DNA of 64,000 nucleotides from Doris montereyensis (taxonomy: Eukaryota; Mollusca; Gastropoda; Nudibranchia; Dorididae), in contig JAXRKP010000016.1 of assembly GCA_037039925.1 (NCBI GenBank), forward strand, positions 325,001 through 389,000, in the 5' to 3' direction. The stretch's first letter is position 1. Every line of letters starts with the position of its first letter. Of this stretch, positions 23,385 to 35,124 are shown piece after piece. Position numbers and translations under genes: made by a program. Under the pieces are notes generated by a model. It saw nothing but the letters and a program-made list of their open reading frames with translations. It had not been told where the DNA came from and searched no databases.

Positions 23385-23745
23385 TAAAAATAAAGATAGA
23401 TTTAAAGTCCGTGTCCTTGCACAAGTGCAGGCTCACTGACTGTACATCATTTATCAACTAGCAGGCTATTTCATTCAAAGTCTTCTCAACTCCCTATGGA
23501 GCATACAGTAGGCCAGCCTGTTAAGCGCTTCGTACTAACAATCTGAGAAAGATTTTTTCTCTACCTATAGTTGGATATTCATTCACACCTGAGTCAAGTG
23601 AGGAAGGTAGAGTGAAGTGCCATTCCTAAATACATCGTTGCGAGAGAAAAAAACAACCCACCTGTGCCAGCCGTGGGGGGGTTTGAACCAGGCTCACAAT
23701 TCTGTGGTTCAGCTACAACGCCAGTATGCTAAGTCATCACGAAAT
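23385..23745 (-). repeat. tRNA-derived SINE, family C
   Basis: Plus strand reads GTGCAGGCTCACTGACTGTA ... TTTCATTCAAAGTC ... GGAGCATACAGTA ... CACACCTGAGTCAAGTGAGG ... GCCAGCCGTGGGGGGGTTTG, i.e. the reverse of a head with GGTTCAAACCCC. Copies at 35125-35365, 43085-43560, 50210-50530 and a tail at 61060-61130. Confidence 0.8.
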
Positions 23746-25145
23746 GAAGTCAGTTCGACTGCTATGATCATATGTAAATATGAACACTAGCTTTGCCCTT
23801 CAAAAAATACCAGAATATTAAAATCGCGACTCAAAGCAAACTGTGTGTGAGCGAACTGTGTGGCGAGACTTCTGCTTTTGGTCTGATCAATCTACAACTA
23901 CAAGAATAAAGAGTCCATATTTCAACGGCTCGGCGACAGTGCAGCTTTAGCTCAGCTCACGGCATTTGGCCTTCACGAACCCTTATGATCATCTGGCGTG
24001 TGAAATAAGGGGTCATTGAGCAAATTTTGACCTGGATTGGACTACCATCGAGCTGAAAGAAATACGCTCTTTACTCTTTTTGTTATTAGCTTGTTCTCAA
24101 TCAATAAATCACATTGTGATTTTCAGCACAAGCCCTTTATTTTTCTATTCAATATTTACATGAACTGGTGGTACAATATAGGCCTACTGTTCTATCTACC
24201 GAGACCCACCTGCTGGTGACATTCGCTTGCATCTTACTGCTACTATTTTGATTAAAACTTTTTTTCATTTTTGTTGTTGATGTGTAAACTTAATTTAGTA
24301 ATATTTAGACACATTCAATTAAAATATCAGTTTGGGCAAAAATATACACACTGATACAAACAATAATTTGTTTTAAGAACATCTTTTAAAAGTTTATTCA
24401 TTGTTACGCATTCGAACGAGGAAACCGAATACAGTGTACTATAACTTTCCTGTGTGGTGTATGGCGGATACGTGTTGTTATTGAAACACAAGGGAAACTG
24501 GTTAAGTTATAATTAACAGGATCGATGGGTGGGACTGAAGAGGCTACAGTTCTGTTATAATAATAAAAACTTATAACCGATTGCTGAGTGTTATAAGCGG
24601 TTTGCAAGGAAAATAACCCCCAAAATCACATGTACATTGTAGCTTCAGGCAAATATTATTACTGGGTAGTTTCCCTTGGACCTCTCAAAATGACACCCGT
24701 GGCCATTCACTGCAGGCCTCTTCTTTCTTTCTCTTTTCTTTCATTTTTTTTTCTTTCTTTATATATATGTAATGGAACATGGATCGTTCGAGCTCAGAGA
24801 GAGCCCTTGGAACGGCAACAGAGTCGTTATGGCCTCAGCTGGCTTCGGGGTCAGTTGTGGGTCCTGCAGCTTAATTCAGGCCTCTTCAATTTACTTCTTT
24901 TTTTAGGCCTATCTGCATTGGGCCTCGGCGAAGTCAGTATTCAAAACAAATTGTTGGCATAGATTTACAGTATACACACGTTTGTGCTTATATGGTGTAC
25001 TGTCCACGTTGAAGAGTCCTGTTATAAACGGGGTTTATTTCTTTCCCAGTCCCTGTTATAACAGAGATAAGACTAAGAGGTTTATTTTGATAGAGTCAAA
25101 GATAGAGAAAAGGGGGGGGGCGTCGATGATCCTGTTATAACCGGT
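23746..25145. other. Intergenic stretch without a supported gene
   Basis: No conserved coding signal. Several CTGTTATAA(A/C) words recur between 24545 and 25140 around short T-rich tracts. Frames present are short and low in complexity. Confidence 0.45.
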
Positions 25146-25147
25146 TG

Positions 25148-27115
25148 TTGACATATTGCATGTAGTAGTTTGTCTGTCTCTCTCCCTTGGTTTTGAATCA
25201 TTTCTGGATAAACTTGATCTGCTCCTGGGGCTTTTTCCTAATTTCACTTTTCTTATAGCTGTCTGAAGTTCTTCCATTAAGATATCTACTTCTTCAGCTG
25301 TCTCATCTGCATTACTTGTTACTCTTAATAATTGATATGTTACTCCTTGTTTCATATGTTCTATAGGGATTATGTAATTGTTGAAAATACTTTCTCCACA
25401 TTTCCATGATTTCGCTGTCTCCTTTCATTATTTCTCCTTTGGCGTTCTTAATTTGTCGTATTGGGCATGTTTTGGTCTTTCTCATGCTCTTCATTGCTCC
25501 CAGAACAGCTTTTGATTTCCTTGATAGCTTTCTTGAAGTCTTTGTCCAAACTCTTCCCACTGTTCGTTTTTTTTGTGCTTTCCTAACTTCCTCTTTGACG
25601 GTAGTTCTTTTACTCACCTAATCTATCCTATCCTCTGGTCCCTTTGTTTGCAAGTATTTCTTCCAGGCATCTTTCTTTTCTTTGATCTTAGTCTTGACAT
25701 TCTCATTCCACCATGCTGTCCTTTTCCCATCTCCTTTAATTTGCTTCCTACCACCCCAGACCTCTTCAGTACAACTGAGAAGTGTTTTTTTTATATATTT
25801 GTCACTTTTCTTCTATTGTGCTTTCCTTCAGATCCATTTGCCTTTCACTGATAGATCTTTTTATCCTGGATTGGTACATCTGTTTTACTATTGGTTTATT
25901 TATTTCTTCTCTTTCCTTTTTTGTTTGTTTTCTTCAGTTAATAATCTCATTTTGGCTATCACTAGGTGATGATCACTAAATATTTCAGCTCCTTTGCTTA
26001 CTCTAGCATCCATTGTACTGTAAAGAAGGAGCTGCTAACTATTATGTTGTCTATGATTGACTTTTCACATCAGTCTTCATTTAGTCTTGTTTTGTGGATA
26101 TCTTAATGAGGAAAAAATGTGTTAGCTATTTTCGTGTTATTCTGTAGGCAAAGTCTATTACTATTAATCTCTCTCCATTTGGAGAAGTTGTTGTCTCTCC
26201 TTCTTTACCTATTAGTATTACTCCTCCTGAAGTTTCTACATTGTTGCCTACTCTAGCGTTTAATTAAATCTCCTAAAACCATTAATTCCTGTTTGGGTTT
26301 GAGATTCTTTACAGCCATTTGTAAATCGTTTTCTTCTTTGGTGGCATCTTCGTTTGGTCCATAAGCTGTTAATAATTTAATTTCTCTTCCTTTTGATTTA
26401 ATATTTACCTCTAATAGCCGTGGGCTTACAAATTTCCAACTTTCTAGTCGCATTTCTTGCCTTTTATGCATTAGGAGGCCTACTCCTGCTCTAGTTCTAT
26501 CTTTGACATCTACTCCTGAGAAGATTAAAGTATGATTTGGTCCTACATTTTCTATTCCTTGTCCTTTTTTCTTTGTTTCTGTAATAGCCAAAATGTCTAC
26601 TTTGAATTTTTCCATTTCTTCAGCTAATTCTAATTCCTTTCCATTAACTGCCCTAACATTCCATGTTCCAAAAATCACAGTCCGTGTTCTTTTCCAGAGT
26701 CATCTTCGAAAGTTCAAGCCGGGTATATCATTGTATTTGTATATATTACTTTGAATCAGGTTGTTTTGGATAAGTAGGGGATTAGCCCACTGTACGCTAG
26801 GTAGATGATGGGGCTGCCACCTTGAGGCCCCTACCGGGCCTTGTTTGTTATTTTCTGCCAGGGTTAACTCCCTTAGCCTCTATTCATTCAAGACCAGCCT
26901 GCAAGGCAGCAGGTTGTTATTTTCTGTCAGGGTTAACCCCATTAGCCTTTGGTCATTCAAGACCGGCATGCAAGGCAGCAGGTTGTTATTTTCTGTCAGG
27001 GTTAACTCCCTTAGCCTTTGGTCAGCCAAGACCTGTCTGCAAGGCAGCAGGAGACTCGTGGAGGGCGGGATCATCTACTCCCCGTACAGGTGCTTACCTG
27101 TCCACTGCCCAGGAG
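25148..27115 (-). mobile_element. LINE family K copy A, 5' portion
   Basis: Read on the minus strand: a leader starting GGGCAGTGGACAGG near 27113, three tandem 69-base monomers (about 26833-27051), then an endonuclease opening with [14 protein letters not shown] at 26678, [31 protein letters not shown] and VLGDL, and a basic linker (25312-25617; RKAQKKRTVGRVWTK ... AKGEIMKGDSEI). Homology ends at about 25148, before the reverse transcriptase. So this is an unusual copy that keeps its 5' end and lacks its 3' end. Confidence 0.87.
26833..27051 (-). repeat. Tandem 69-bp monomers in LINE K leader (copy A)
   Basis: Three units, each built from TTGTTATTTTCTGTCAGGGT, TAGCCTTTGGTCATTCAAGA and GCAAGGCAGCAGG on the plus strand. 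The same units occur at 39412-39620 (three) and 62992-63130 (two), always just upstream of the endonuclease. Confidence 0.92.
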
Positions 27116-27430
27116 AAGAAAGCTACTAAACTCAAAATAGAGGAACTAAATAGACCAGTAATAAAACAAGTATATCAATCTAGGATAAAAGATTTATCAG
27201 TGAAAGGCAGATGGATCTGAATGATAGCACAATAGAAGAAAAAGTGGCAGATGTATAAAGAAACACTCCTCAGTTGTGCTGAAGAGGTCTGTGGTAGGAA
27301 ACAAATTAAAGGAGATAGGAAAAGAACAGCATGGTGGTATGAGAATGTCAAGACTAAGTTAAAAGAAAAGAAGGATGCCTGGAAGAAATACTTGCAAACA
27401 AAGAGACCAGACGATAGGATAGATTACGTG
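27116..27430 (+). mobile_element. LINE family K linker fragment, plus orientation
   Basis: Matches the reverse of 38185-38515: LNRPVIKQVYQSRIKDLSV, the AEEVCGRKQIKGDRKRTAWW stretch and LKEKKDAWKKYLQTKRP. It abuts the 5' end of copy A head-to-head. Confidence 0.85.
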
Positions 27431-27830
27431 AGTTTAGTAACTTTCTTCTCTTTCCTTTTCTGTTTGTTTTCTTCAGTTAATAACCTCATTTTGGCTATCA
27501 CTAGGTGATGATCACTAAATATTTCAGCTCCTCTGTTTACTCTTGCATCCATTGTACTCTAAAAAAAAGGGGCTGCTAACTATTATATAGTCTATGATTG
27601 ACTTTTCACATCTGTCTTCATTTACTCTTGTATATTTGTGGATATTTTTATGAGGAAAAAATGTGTAAGCTATTTTCATGTTATTTTTAGGCAAAAATCT
27701 ATTAGTCTCTCTCCATTTGGAGAGGTTATTGTCTCTCCTTCTTTACCTATTAGTCCTCCTGATGTTTCTACATTGTTGCCTACTCTAACATTTAAATCTC
27801 CAAAAACGTTTAGTTCCTGTTTGAGCGCCT
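27431..27830 (-). mobile_element. LINE family K endonuclease fragment, minus orientation
   Basis: Matches 38500-38875 in the same orientation (plus-strand words CACTAGGTGATGATCACTAA, TAGTCTCTCTCCATTTGGAG). In the parental element it lies directly upstream of the segment at 27116-27430, but here the two are in opposite orientation, joined at GTGAGTTTAGTAAC. Confidence 0.85.
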
Positions 27831-28267
27831 CTCATCCACCGAAATGCTCGATGGCGCTTTACAGTAAAAATAGCATTGACACAATTACAGTTACAGATTA
27901 TATAAAATGTGGAGTAACAAACAAACAAGACAAAAAACAAAAACATTAAGTTAGTTACAGTTTTAAGAACACTAAAAGTTAAATAAAACAATTTTTAAAC
28001 TAAAAGGAACAAAAAGCTGTCATAAGAAGTTCAGTCTTAAGGTTTTTAAAAAAATTTGAAATGAAGGGCTGCTTCTAAATTTGAAAGATATATTATTCCA
28101 TAAAGAGGAGCAGCATGACTGAATGACTTTTAAATAAAAGATGAGCTTTTAGTTGGCATGGTGATTAAGAGGGAATTTGATGATCTTAATATTCTTTTGA
28201 GTTGGTAAAAATTTACCATCTCTTGTAAATAGGTTATGGGGCAAGACCTTTTAAACATTTTTGTACT

Positions 28268-28760
28268 GGGGGAAAAATGTAGGCATCCTCAAAATTGAAG
28301 AAAACGAATGTAGATTAGATATGTGGAAGCTCAAACCAGTAAATCAATCAATGCTTTCATTTGCAAGTGATTTAGCTCTTGGAAAATCAGAAATCAACCT
28401 TCAGTATAATATCAACACAGTCATATTGAATAACGAACTAAATAAAGGAGGGATGAAATTAAATGTAAAGAAAACAAAAGCAATGCTAGCAAATAGGGAA
28501 ACCAAATCACAACATATTAATTAAACTGGGCAGAGAAAAATTAGAGCAAGTTCAAAACTACAATTACCTCTAGGAGTAATGATGATTTACTCAGAAGGAA
28601 CGCTAAGAGAATAAGTCAGCCAGAGAATACAAAAGGCAATGACAGTACATATATATATATATATAACCATCTAGGAAAGGCATTTAAAATCAAACAAAAA
28701 ATGTCAATAAAAACCAAAATAGCAGTATACCATGTCTATTGTCCTACTCTCTTCTCATTA
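28268..28760 (+). mobile_element. LINE family K reverse transcriptase fragment
   Basis: NQSMLSFASDLALGKSEINL and NNELNKGGMKLNVKKTKAML match 36986-37171 of copy B. The catalytic second Asp region reads SDL instead of DDL, so this copy could not be active. After about 28640 the frame decays around a short TA run. Confidence 0.83.
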
Positions 28761-29111
28761 AATGTAAATTTATTTTTTGGGAACAATCGACATAAACATT
28801 TCGATGTAACAAACGTTTATCCATTCGCCTTTTCTTGAATGGTTAAAGAACTGTTTTGTTGTTGAAGAGCATGGAAGAACCGGTACATTACAGAAGTACT
28901 AAGAAAACGGATATTCAACTTTTGTCTTTCCCAGCCTTTTCTAGTTCCACTAGTCCCTATTTTCACCCTCGCCTCTTTCCTTTGTTTTTTCCACCTACAT
29001 TTACAGGGTGATATAACAACACCCATTGCGCAATAATTTTACTAATTTAAAGCATGGTCGTGCTGCTGTATACATGTTTTGTATTTTATCTCTACAATAA
29101 CTATAATACGA

Positions 29112-29142
29112 TTACACACACACACACTCACACACACACACA
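29112..29142. repeat. (CA)n microsatellite
   Basis: Short CA run with two interruptions. The following 29240-29480 is rich in ATT/TTA triplets. Confidence 0.9.
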
Positions 29143-29840
29143 TACACAATATGTAATGCGTAGTCTACGCGGCTGGATACACACTAACTGGAGAAAGATC
29201 ATTACACTGGAACGTAGAGTGGAAACTGATAAAGAAAGAAAAAAAGATTTGTGTTATCATTATTATTATTAATTATTATCATTTATTATTTTTATCATTA
29301 TCATTATTATTATCATCCTCATCGTCATGGTATTCATTATTTATTATAATTATAATAATAACACTTTATTAATCCTTTCTGTAAATTCTTTTTTTCTATA
29401 TTATTATTATTATACATTGTAATTATGTAATAGGCATAATATTAGGTCTATTACTATTATTATTATTATATTTTAAATTTTGTTTTTATTATCATTATGA
29501 AGTTAGACTTAGATCTATAAAAATGAAGATCACATTAAATTTAATTAAGGCGTGAAACATTGATAGTTGATAGAAGGAAAGAAAATGTTTGGTAGATCGA
29601 GAGTAATGGGATTGTGATTCATCTTTGTCACGCCTTCCGTGAGATGCTTGCTGGTTATCTTTTTACTAGATGTAGTGGTCGTAAGATGCACCCTGCAGTC
29701 TGCATAACCGAGTACATTGTGAGGCAAAAATTACAGAGCTAAATATAGATCTAGATCATTGCTTTCAGCAAACTGTGACATTAAACAAATGCCTCGTCGA
29801 CGTTTAATCGCAGGCCTGGTTTATGCGGAAGTGTGGAGGG

Positions 29841-29865
29841 TTCTCGAATCTTCGTGAACGTTCGG
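29841..29865 (+). promoter_or_regulatory. Heat-shock element upstream of the Hsp40 gene
   Basis: Five contiguous inverted pentamers: TTC at 29841, GAA at 29846, TTC at 29851, GAA at 29856 and TTC at 29861, each separated by exactly two bases. This is a perfect binding array for an HSF1 trimer or more. It lies about 275 bases before the DNAJB start codon. Confidence 0.9.
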
Positions 29866-29913
29866 ACAGGTTCGGTATGTTTCGTGATGATTCAGGTAGT
29901 CGGAAGTTTGGTG

Positions 29914-29954
29914 TATAAGACTGTGTTGTTACTATCTGTGTAGTTGGTTCAGTT
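29914..29954 (+). promoter_or_regulatory. TATA-like box and initiator of the Hsp40 gene
   Basis: TATAAGA at 29914-29920 is followed by TCAGTT at 29949-29954, an arthropod/mollusc-style initiator. Spacing is slightly longer than the usual 25-32 bases, so the exact start site is an inference. The heat-shock element lies about 50-70 bases further upstream. Confidence 0.6.
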
Positions 29955-30114
29955 CATCATCCTAACGACAGAAGAGGAGGGAACGTTGTTGATCTCTAGC
30001 TTGTTTGTGCAGGCATATACTCAACGTAAAAATTGTGATTTAGATCTAGTAATAATCCCCATTGAAAGCATAAACGTTTTGAAGTTTTGAATTGAAAGTT
30101 ATTCTTGAAAAAAC

Positions 30115-31212
30115 ATGGGAAAAGACTATTACAAGATCCTCGGCTGCAGTAAGGATGCTCCAGAAGACGACCTTAAAAGGCATATCGAAAGATGGCTTTA
30201 AAGTATCACCCAGACAAGAACAAATCACCGGGTGCTGAAGAAAAGTTCAAGGAAATTGCCGAGGCATATGAAGTATTGAGTGATCCAAAGAAGCGCGAAG
30301 TCTACGATACTTATGGAGAAGAAGGACTCAAAGGAGGGGGCAGGTGGTTCTGGCGGTTTTGGCAGCGGTGGTGGTGGTGGCGGCGGTAGTGGAGAAACTT
30401 CCAGCAATACAGTTTTCATGGAGACCCCACGAAACATTTAGAATGTTCTTTGGTAATGAAAATCCCTTTGAAAGTTTCTTTAGTTTTGGTGGACCTCAAG
30501 GTGGTCCAGGTGGCATGGGGCGTTCACCATTTTTCCAATTTCACTCAGGAGGAGGTGGTGGTGGTGGCGGAATGGAAGACATGGACATAGATCATGATCC
30601 TTTCGATCATCATCATCATCATCATCGTAGAACTGGCGGGATGGGCATGAGACGGAAACATCAAGATCCTGCAATCGTGCGTGAAATTCAAGTAAGTAGC
30701 TTGAAGACATTCTCAATGGTACGTCTAAAAATTAAAGATCACTCGTAAAGTGTTAAGTTCTGATGGAAGATCTACGAGGTCAGAGGACAAAATACTTACT
30801 ATTGATGTCAAACCTGGCTGGAAGGCTGGCACAAAGATTACATTTCCAAGAGAAGGGGGATCAATCTCCAAACAATGTGCCCGCTGACATCGTCTTCATT
30901 ATTAAAGACAGACCCCATCCTATTTTCACCAGAAGTGGCAGTGACCTTCGTTACAAAGCTCGGATTTCATTGAGGGATGCTTTGTGCGGTGGAACAATTC
31001 ATGTTTCAACCCTTGGTGGAAGAACAATCCCATTATCTCTCAGTGACATTATCAAACCAGACACTGTCAAACGTATTCAAGGAGAAGGATTGCCATTTCC
31101 AAAGCAGCCATTGAAGCGAGGAGATCTGATTGTGGAGTTTAATGTTGTGTTTCCTGACAGAATTCCACCTGCGACGAAAGAGATTTTAAAAGACTGTATC
31201 CCCCCTTCATAG
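30115..31212 (+). CDS. DnaJ homolog subfamily B (type II Hsp40, DNAJB1/B4-like), apparently intronless
   Basis: ATG at 30115 in good context (AAACATGG) opens [20 protein letters not shown]. The J domain (30115-30320) has the HPD motif at 30207-30215 that stimulates Hsp70 ATPase. A Gly/Phe-rich linker follows, with a long Gly run, [11 protein letters not shown] and a DHHHHHH run near 30605-30630. The C-terminal substrate-binding domains include [39 protein letters not shown] and [19 protein letters not shown], ending at 31212. Length and order fit DNAJB1/B4/B5. The frame is broken about six times (about 30180, 30336, 30427, 30695, 30730, 30855), five of them one-base changes in homopolymers, while the protein between them is intact. 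That favours sequencing error over a decayed retrocopy. It is a cytosolic/nuclear co-chaperone, likely heat-inducible through the upstream element. Confidence 0.92.
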
Positions 31213-31980
31213 ACATGAAAGTTGATAATCATTGTAATGTTAATTGATAGTAGGTGCTTTAAGGTCAAGTTGTGTGATCTTTTTACGTGACATTTTATAA
31301 TGCATGTTAATGTTATGCAATGTAGGGATAGGTTTCCATGATCATAAACTCAAGTTCCAGAAAGTAATGGCCCGTCCATTTATATTTTGTGGACTGATTC
31401 TAAAGCAAATTTAAAACATGATTCACCTGTGTAGAGTACGGTATTGTTTTTAACCATGAATATCATTATAACATCAGACATGATTCATGAAGATCCATCA
31501 GTTCACGTTTGAGGGTCAACATTTTTCTTTCCGTAACATTGAACATATATTTGCCTAAAAGCAAGCAGATTAGGTTATCATAAATGTAAATTGCTCTTTC
31601 CTCTATTTTAAATATTTCTTTTTTTTAATTTTGTAGGTTTTTAAGTTTGGCCAAGGTATAGTGTTACGGATGATTGTGTTATTGTGTTTGTCAATACTTT
31701 GGCCTAACAGCATTTACACAATACCATGTACTTTCCAATATTATTAGTTGTAAAGTAAGTCCCAAAAGTCCCAATCAAGATTTTTTCTTGGAATATGGTA
31801 AAAAAAAATGTAGTTTGCAAAATATGTATTCCATTATGCCACCTTCTTAAAATCTTATTTCCGTGAATCTAAGCGGGCCTAGCCACAGATTTCACTTCGG
31901 GATTGACAGAGGGTTAAAAAAAACCAAAGGTGCTATAAAATTGGGTGTGTCAAAGTGTCAACGTAACACTGTCAAGCTTG
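31213..31980 (+). other. Probable 3' untranslated region and flank of the Hsp40 gene
   Basis: AT-rich, no conserved frame on either strand. No unambiguous AATAAA was found close to the stop, so the transcript end is unknown. Confidence 0.4.
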
Positions 31981-31984
31981 GGTC

Positions 31985-32250
31985 ACTTAGTAGGCTAGTG
32001 TTTATGCTGCTGGACTTGTGATCATGAGATCTCGAGTTCAAATCCTAGCAAAGTAAGGTTGGACATTGTGTTCCTTGGGAAAGACACAACACATATTTTT
32101 CCCACTCGACCCACTTGTAAATGGGTACAAGCACTATCTTGGGGATAAAAACCTGTGTCAGACTGGCGTCCTATTCAGGAGATGATTATTAAATTAAATA
32201 ACTATCATCTGGCTCTATGGGCCATAACAGCCTTGAAGTTGAAGGCAGGA
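31985..32250 (+). repeat. tRNA-derived SINE, family A
   Basis: Head with a degenerate A box and a B box (CGAGTTCAAATCC), then a body with TTGGGAAAGACACAAC, CTGTGTCAGACTGGCGTCCT and the tail GGCTCTATGGGCCATAACAG. Other copies: 43838-43970, 45050-45355 (minus), 48990-49275, and a head at 49503-49600. Confidence 0.85.
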
Positions 32251-32754
32251 AGAAACGTTTTGGTCATAATTTGCATGTGTCAACTCAATTGAGCTACTGT
32301 GCCTCTCCTTTCACAGTTATGCTTATACTTGTAAAGGTGAAGGGGGAAATGCCATTGTTGTAGATTGTAACGATCGTGGTGAGATGTAGACAGGAAGCGT
32401 TTCAACTGAATCACTTTACTTACTAATATTGATACTAAACTATGTTGAAAATGTTGTGGAGGAGAAGAGATGATTGAATAATATTGGTCATACTTTGTGT
32501 CTTTCATGATTCATACCTCTTGTACATTGTTTTGTAAAATATTGTAGATACATTGATTTTTTTCATCATGTAAATTATATATTATATCGCTATTTATTTT
32601 TATTAGTAGTATTTGAAGTATTTATTATTATCGTTGTGTATTATTGTCTTGATGATCATCTTTATTGGCATTCTTTTTGTTATTAGCTCTTATTATTATT
32701 ATTATTATTATAAATGTAATTGATATAATCATAGACTTGTCCTTTATGAGTCAG

Positions 32755-32905
32755 ACGGTTGATGGGAGCTTATGGTACTGGTAGGTCCTATTTCTTTCCT
32801 TTTATTTTAATACTCTTTCACTTCTCCTTTATCTTGCTGTTTCCTCTTATCTCTTATAATTAACCCTGACATCACCACCATGGTGAACATGGTAAATTTC
32901 GATAA
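32755..32905 (+). repeat. Short repeat family B copy
   Basis: Carries the family words TGGTAGGTCCTA, TTTCTTTCCTTT, CTTGCTGTTTCCTCTTA and GGTAAATTTC in that order. No coding. Confidence 0.85.
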
Positions 32906-33332
32906 GACAAAAGTTCTTTTTTTATTATGGGCTTGTCATTCTTGTAATAAAATCTTTTTATAAATTAAAGTTTTCAATTTCACTGTCATACAAAAAGGGC
33001 ATTTTATAAGATAGAATAGAGAAGGGTATAATTTAGTATAAAAATTTATGTTAAATGGTGGGGTTTTTTAGGGTAGTTTTTTAAATGAAAACACCTTTAT
33101 TTTGTTTCATCTATTGAGTTGGGACAGGCTAGTATTTTAAAATGTTATCTTAATGTTATTGAGTTTTGTATTATTTTTATCTTTAAGCATTGTAGTAGTT
33201 GTAAATGTAATTAATGTAATGCACCTTTGTGTTTTTAAAACAATATTGGCTGCAAAAGCCTCATCATCCTGGTCTCCTCTCTTTAAGTTAACAAGTTTTT
33301 TATTATTGATGTCATAGTATAGAGATGATAAC

Positions 33333-33467
33333 GGGTGGTTGGCGGGTCCTGTTGGTAAGTCCTACTTCTTTCTTTTCCCTCTCTCACTACTTATGTTTCC
33401 TCTCGCAATGCTCTTAATTCACTCTGAGATCACCACATATGGTGGACAGGGTAAATTTCAATGATGA
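33333..33467 (+). repeat. Short repeat family B copy
   Basis: GGTGGTTGGCGGGTCCTGTT ... CTCTGAGATCACCACATATG ... GGTAAATTTCAATGA. Same order and orientation as 32755-32905. Confidence 0.88.
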
Positions 33468-33694
33468 ATTAAATATAGTATATGGATTATTAATGATACA
33501 TAATTAAGAAACATACTGTTGTAATGTTAATTAGTGTTAATCGTGTACCTATAAAGATATTTGGCGTAAATAGTTATAATTACGGTAGGCCTACTGGTAA
33601 ATATGGTGTTGGTTGCAATTATTATAATCGCGGGTTTAATTCCCATAGTGGCAGAGATTTATTTTTGTCTTTTCCTTATATTTGTCTCGTCTTT

Positions 33695-33810
33695 GTTCAT
33701 ACTTTTTTCTTTCCTTTCACTCTTTTACATATCCTTTCGTCTTGCTGTTTCCTCTTAATTCATCCAGAGACCACTGCAAATGAGGGATGTGGTAAATTCC
33801 AATTAAATCC
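33695..33810 (+). repeat. Short repeat family B copy, 5'-truncated
   Basis: Only the second half is recognisable: CTTGCTGTTTCCTCTTAATT, CCAGAGACCACTGCAAATGA, GGTAAATTCCAATTAAA. Confidence 0.8.
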
Positions 33811-34611
33811 CCAAAAAGTTCATATGGGGCTTGGATATTATTTAATTTCATTTCCTATCATGGTTACAGTAACTTACAAACTTACAGTTAGATTAGTGAA
33901 AAGATGTGAACCTTGATTTTATACAAATACGAGTACGGTACAATATAGACTGATTTAATTACATGGAGTGAGATGCGAATTTGGTTTTCTGATTGTTAAA
34001 CATTTTTTAAGATAATAAATCTTTGACTATGTCATTGTCATTAAAATATGATCTGATGATGTCGTCTACAACTTAACTACAAACTGTGTAAACATTATTT
34101 AGCTGCTCGCAGAACAGTCAAAGATTGACTTTATTCTGTGATTTTGAATGGTGTCAAAGATTGGCTTTAGTTTGTGGTTTTGAAGGGTGTGTGTGTACAT
34201 GTGTGTATGTTCGAGGACGCATCAGTTTTGATTTTGATATATATTATATAAAAAATTCACTTAATTTTTGTGAGATGTTAGTTATTCATTAGTTGTTGTT
34301 TTTTAACAATTAATATCCATAGTTTCATTCTTCCATTTGTTTATCATGTGCCTAAAAAAATAGAGTAAAATACTAGTGATACTCATGAATGGCTATAGCT
34401 GAATTGCTATTAAATGAAAAATCTGCATCAAAATACCGAAACATATTGTCATTGTGTTACTTGTGTCCTACTGTCAATATCATCGTTATCAATGTGATTT
34501 TCAAATTGTTTTTTTTTACGTTGTTGTTTGAAACGGTTGTTTCCATTGTTGTTTGAAATGGTTGTTTCTATCTATTTGTTATGTGTTTTATTCCATTCAC
34601 ATCATTCATCC

Positions 34612-34830
34612 TATGGGTGGGTGGTGGGCGCGACTCGTTGTTCCTACTTTTTTCCTTTCATTCTTTCACATATTTTTCTTTCAACTTTCATCGTCCTGTT
34701 TCTTCTTGCGGGCAGTTGACGGGTGTTGCTGGTAGGGCCTACTTCTTTACTTTTCCTTTTTCGTTTCTCTTTTATCTTGCTGGAGTGTTTCCTCTTATTT
34801 CACTCTGAGATCACCACATTGGTGACAAAG
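34612..34830 (+). repeat. Two stacked family B copies
   Basis: A truncated copy (34612-34720) runs directly into a fuller one (34720-34830; GGTGTTGCTGGTAGGGCCTA ... CACTCTGAGATCACCACATT). A family D SINE follows immediately. Confidence 0.82.
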
Positions 34831-34834
34831 TATC

Positions 34835-35095
34835 GGCATCGCAACCAAAAGGTAATGGGTTCGAGCCCTGCCAATCTACACCTCCCCCTGGTCCAGGTAC
34901 TAGGTGGGTGGATCGACATGTAGTCCCATTGAGACGGATGACAAAACGGAGGTCCCATGTGCAGATCACACAACACTGGGCACGTTAAAGACCCTTGGCT
35001 GTTTACAGGGCAGTCGGGGCAAAATTAAAAATCCTACCAAAAACCCTGAGACCATCAATTGTGGATGTGTGTAAATCAAATCAATTTTTTAAAAA
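34835..35095 (+). repeat. tRNA-derived SINE, family D
   Basis: Plus-oriented copy: AATGGGTTCGAGCCCTGCC as B box, CTACACCTCCCCCTGGTCCA, TGCAGATCACACAACACTGG, TTAAAGACCCTTGGCTG and a terminal TCAAATCAA repeat. Confidence 0.85.
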
Positions 35096-35124
35096 TCAAA
35101 TCTTCTCTTCTTCTCTAGTCTTAG

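Noticed and set aside
24630..24962. 110-residue membrane-like protein
   Set aside because: Hydrophobic stretch comes from a T/C-rich tract; no family resemblance and no splice signals.
30115..31212. Hsp40 as a dead processed pseudogene
   Set aside because: No poly(A) tail or target duplication, an excellent heat-shock promoter upstream, and breaks nearly confined to homopolymers. Kept as a gene with probable sequence errors, though not disproved.
33524..34923. Several hydrophobic small proteins
   Set aside because: They arise from the T/C-rich body of repeat family B and the family D SINE.
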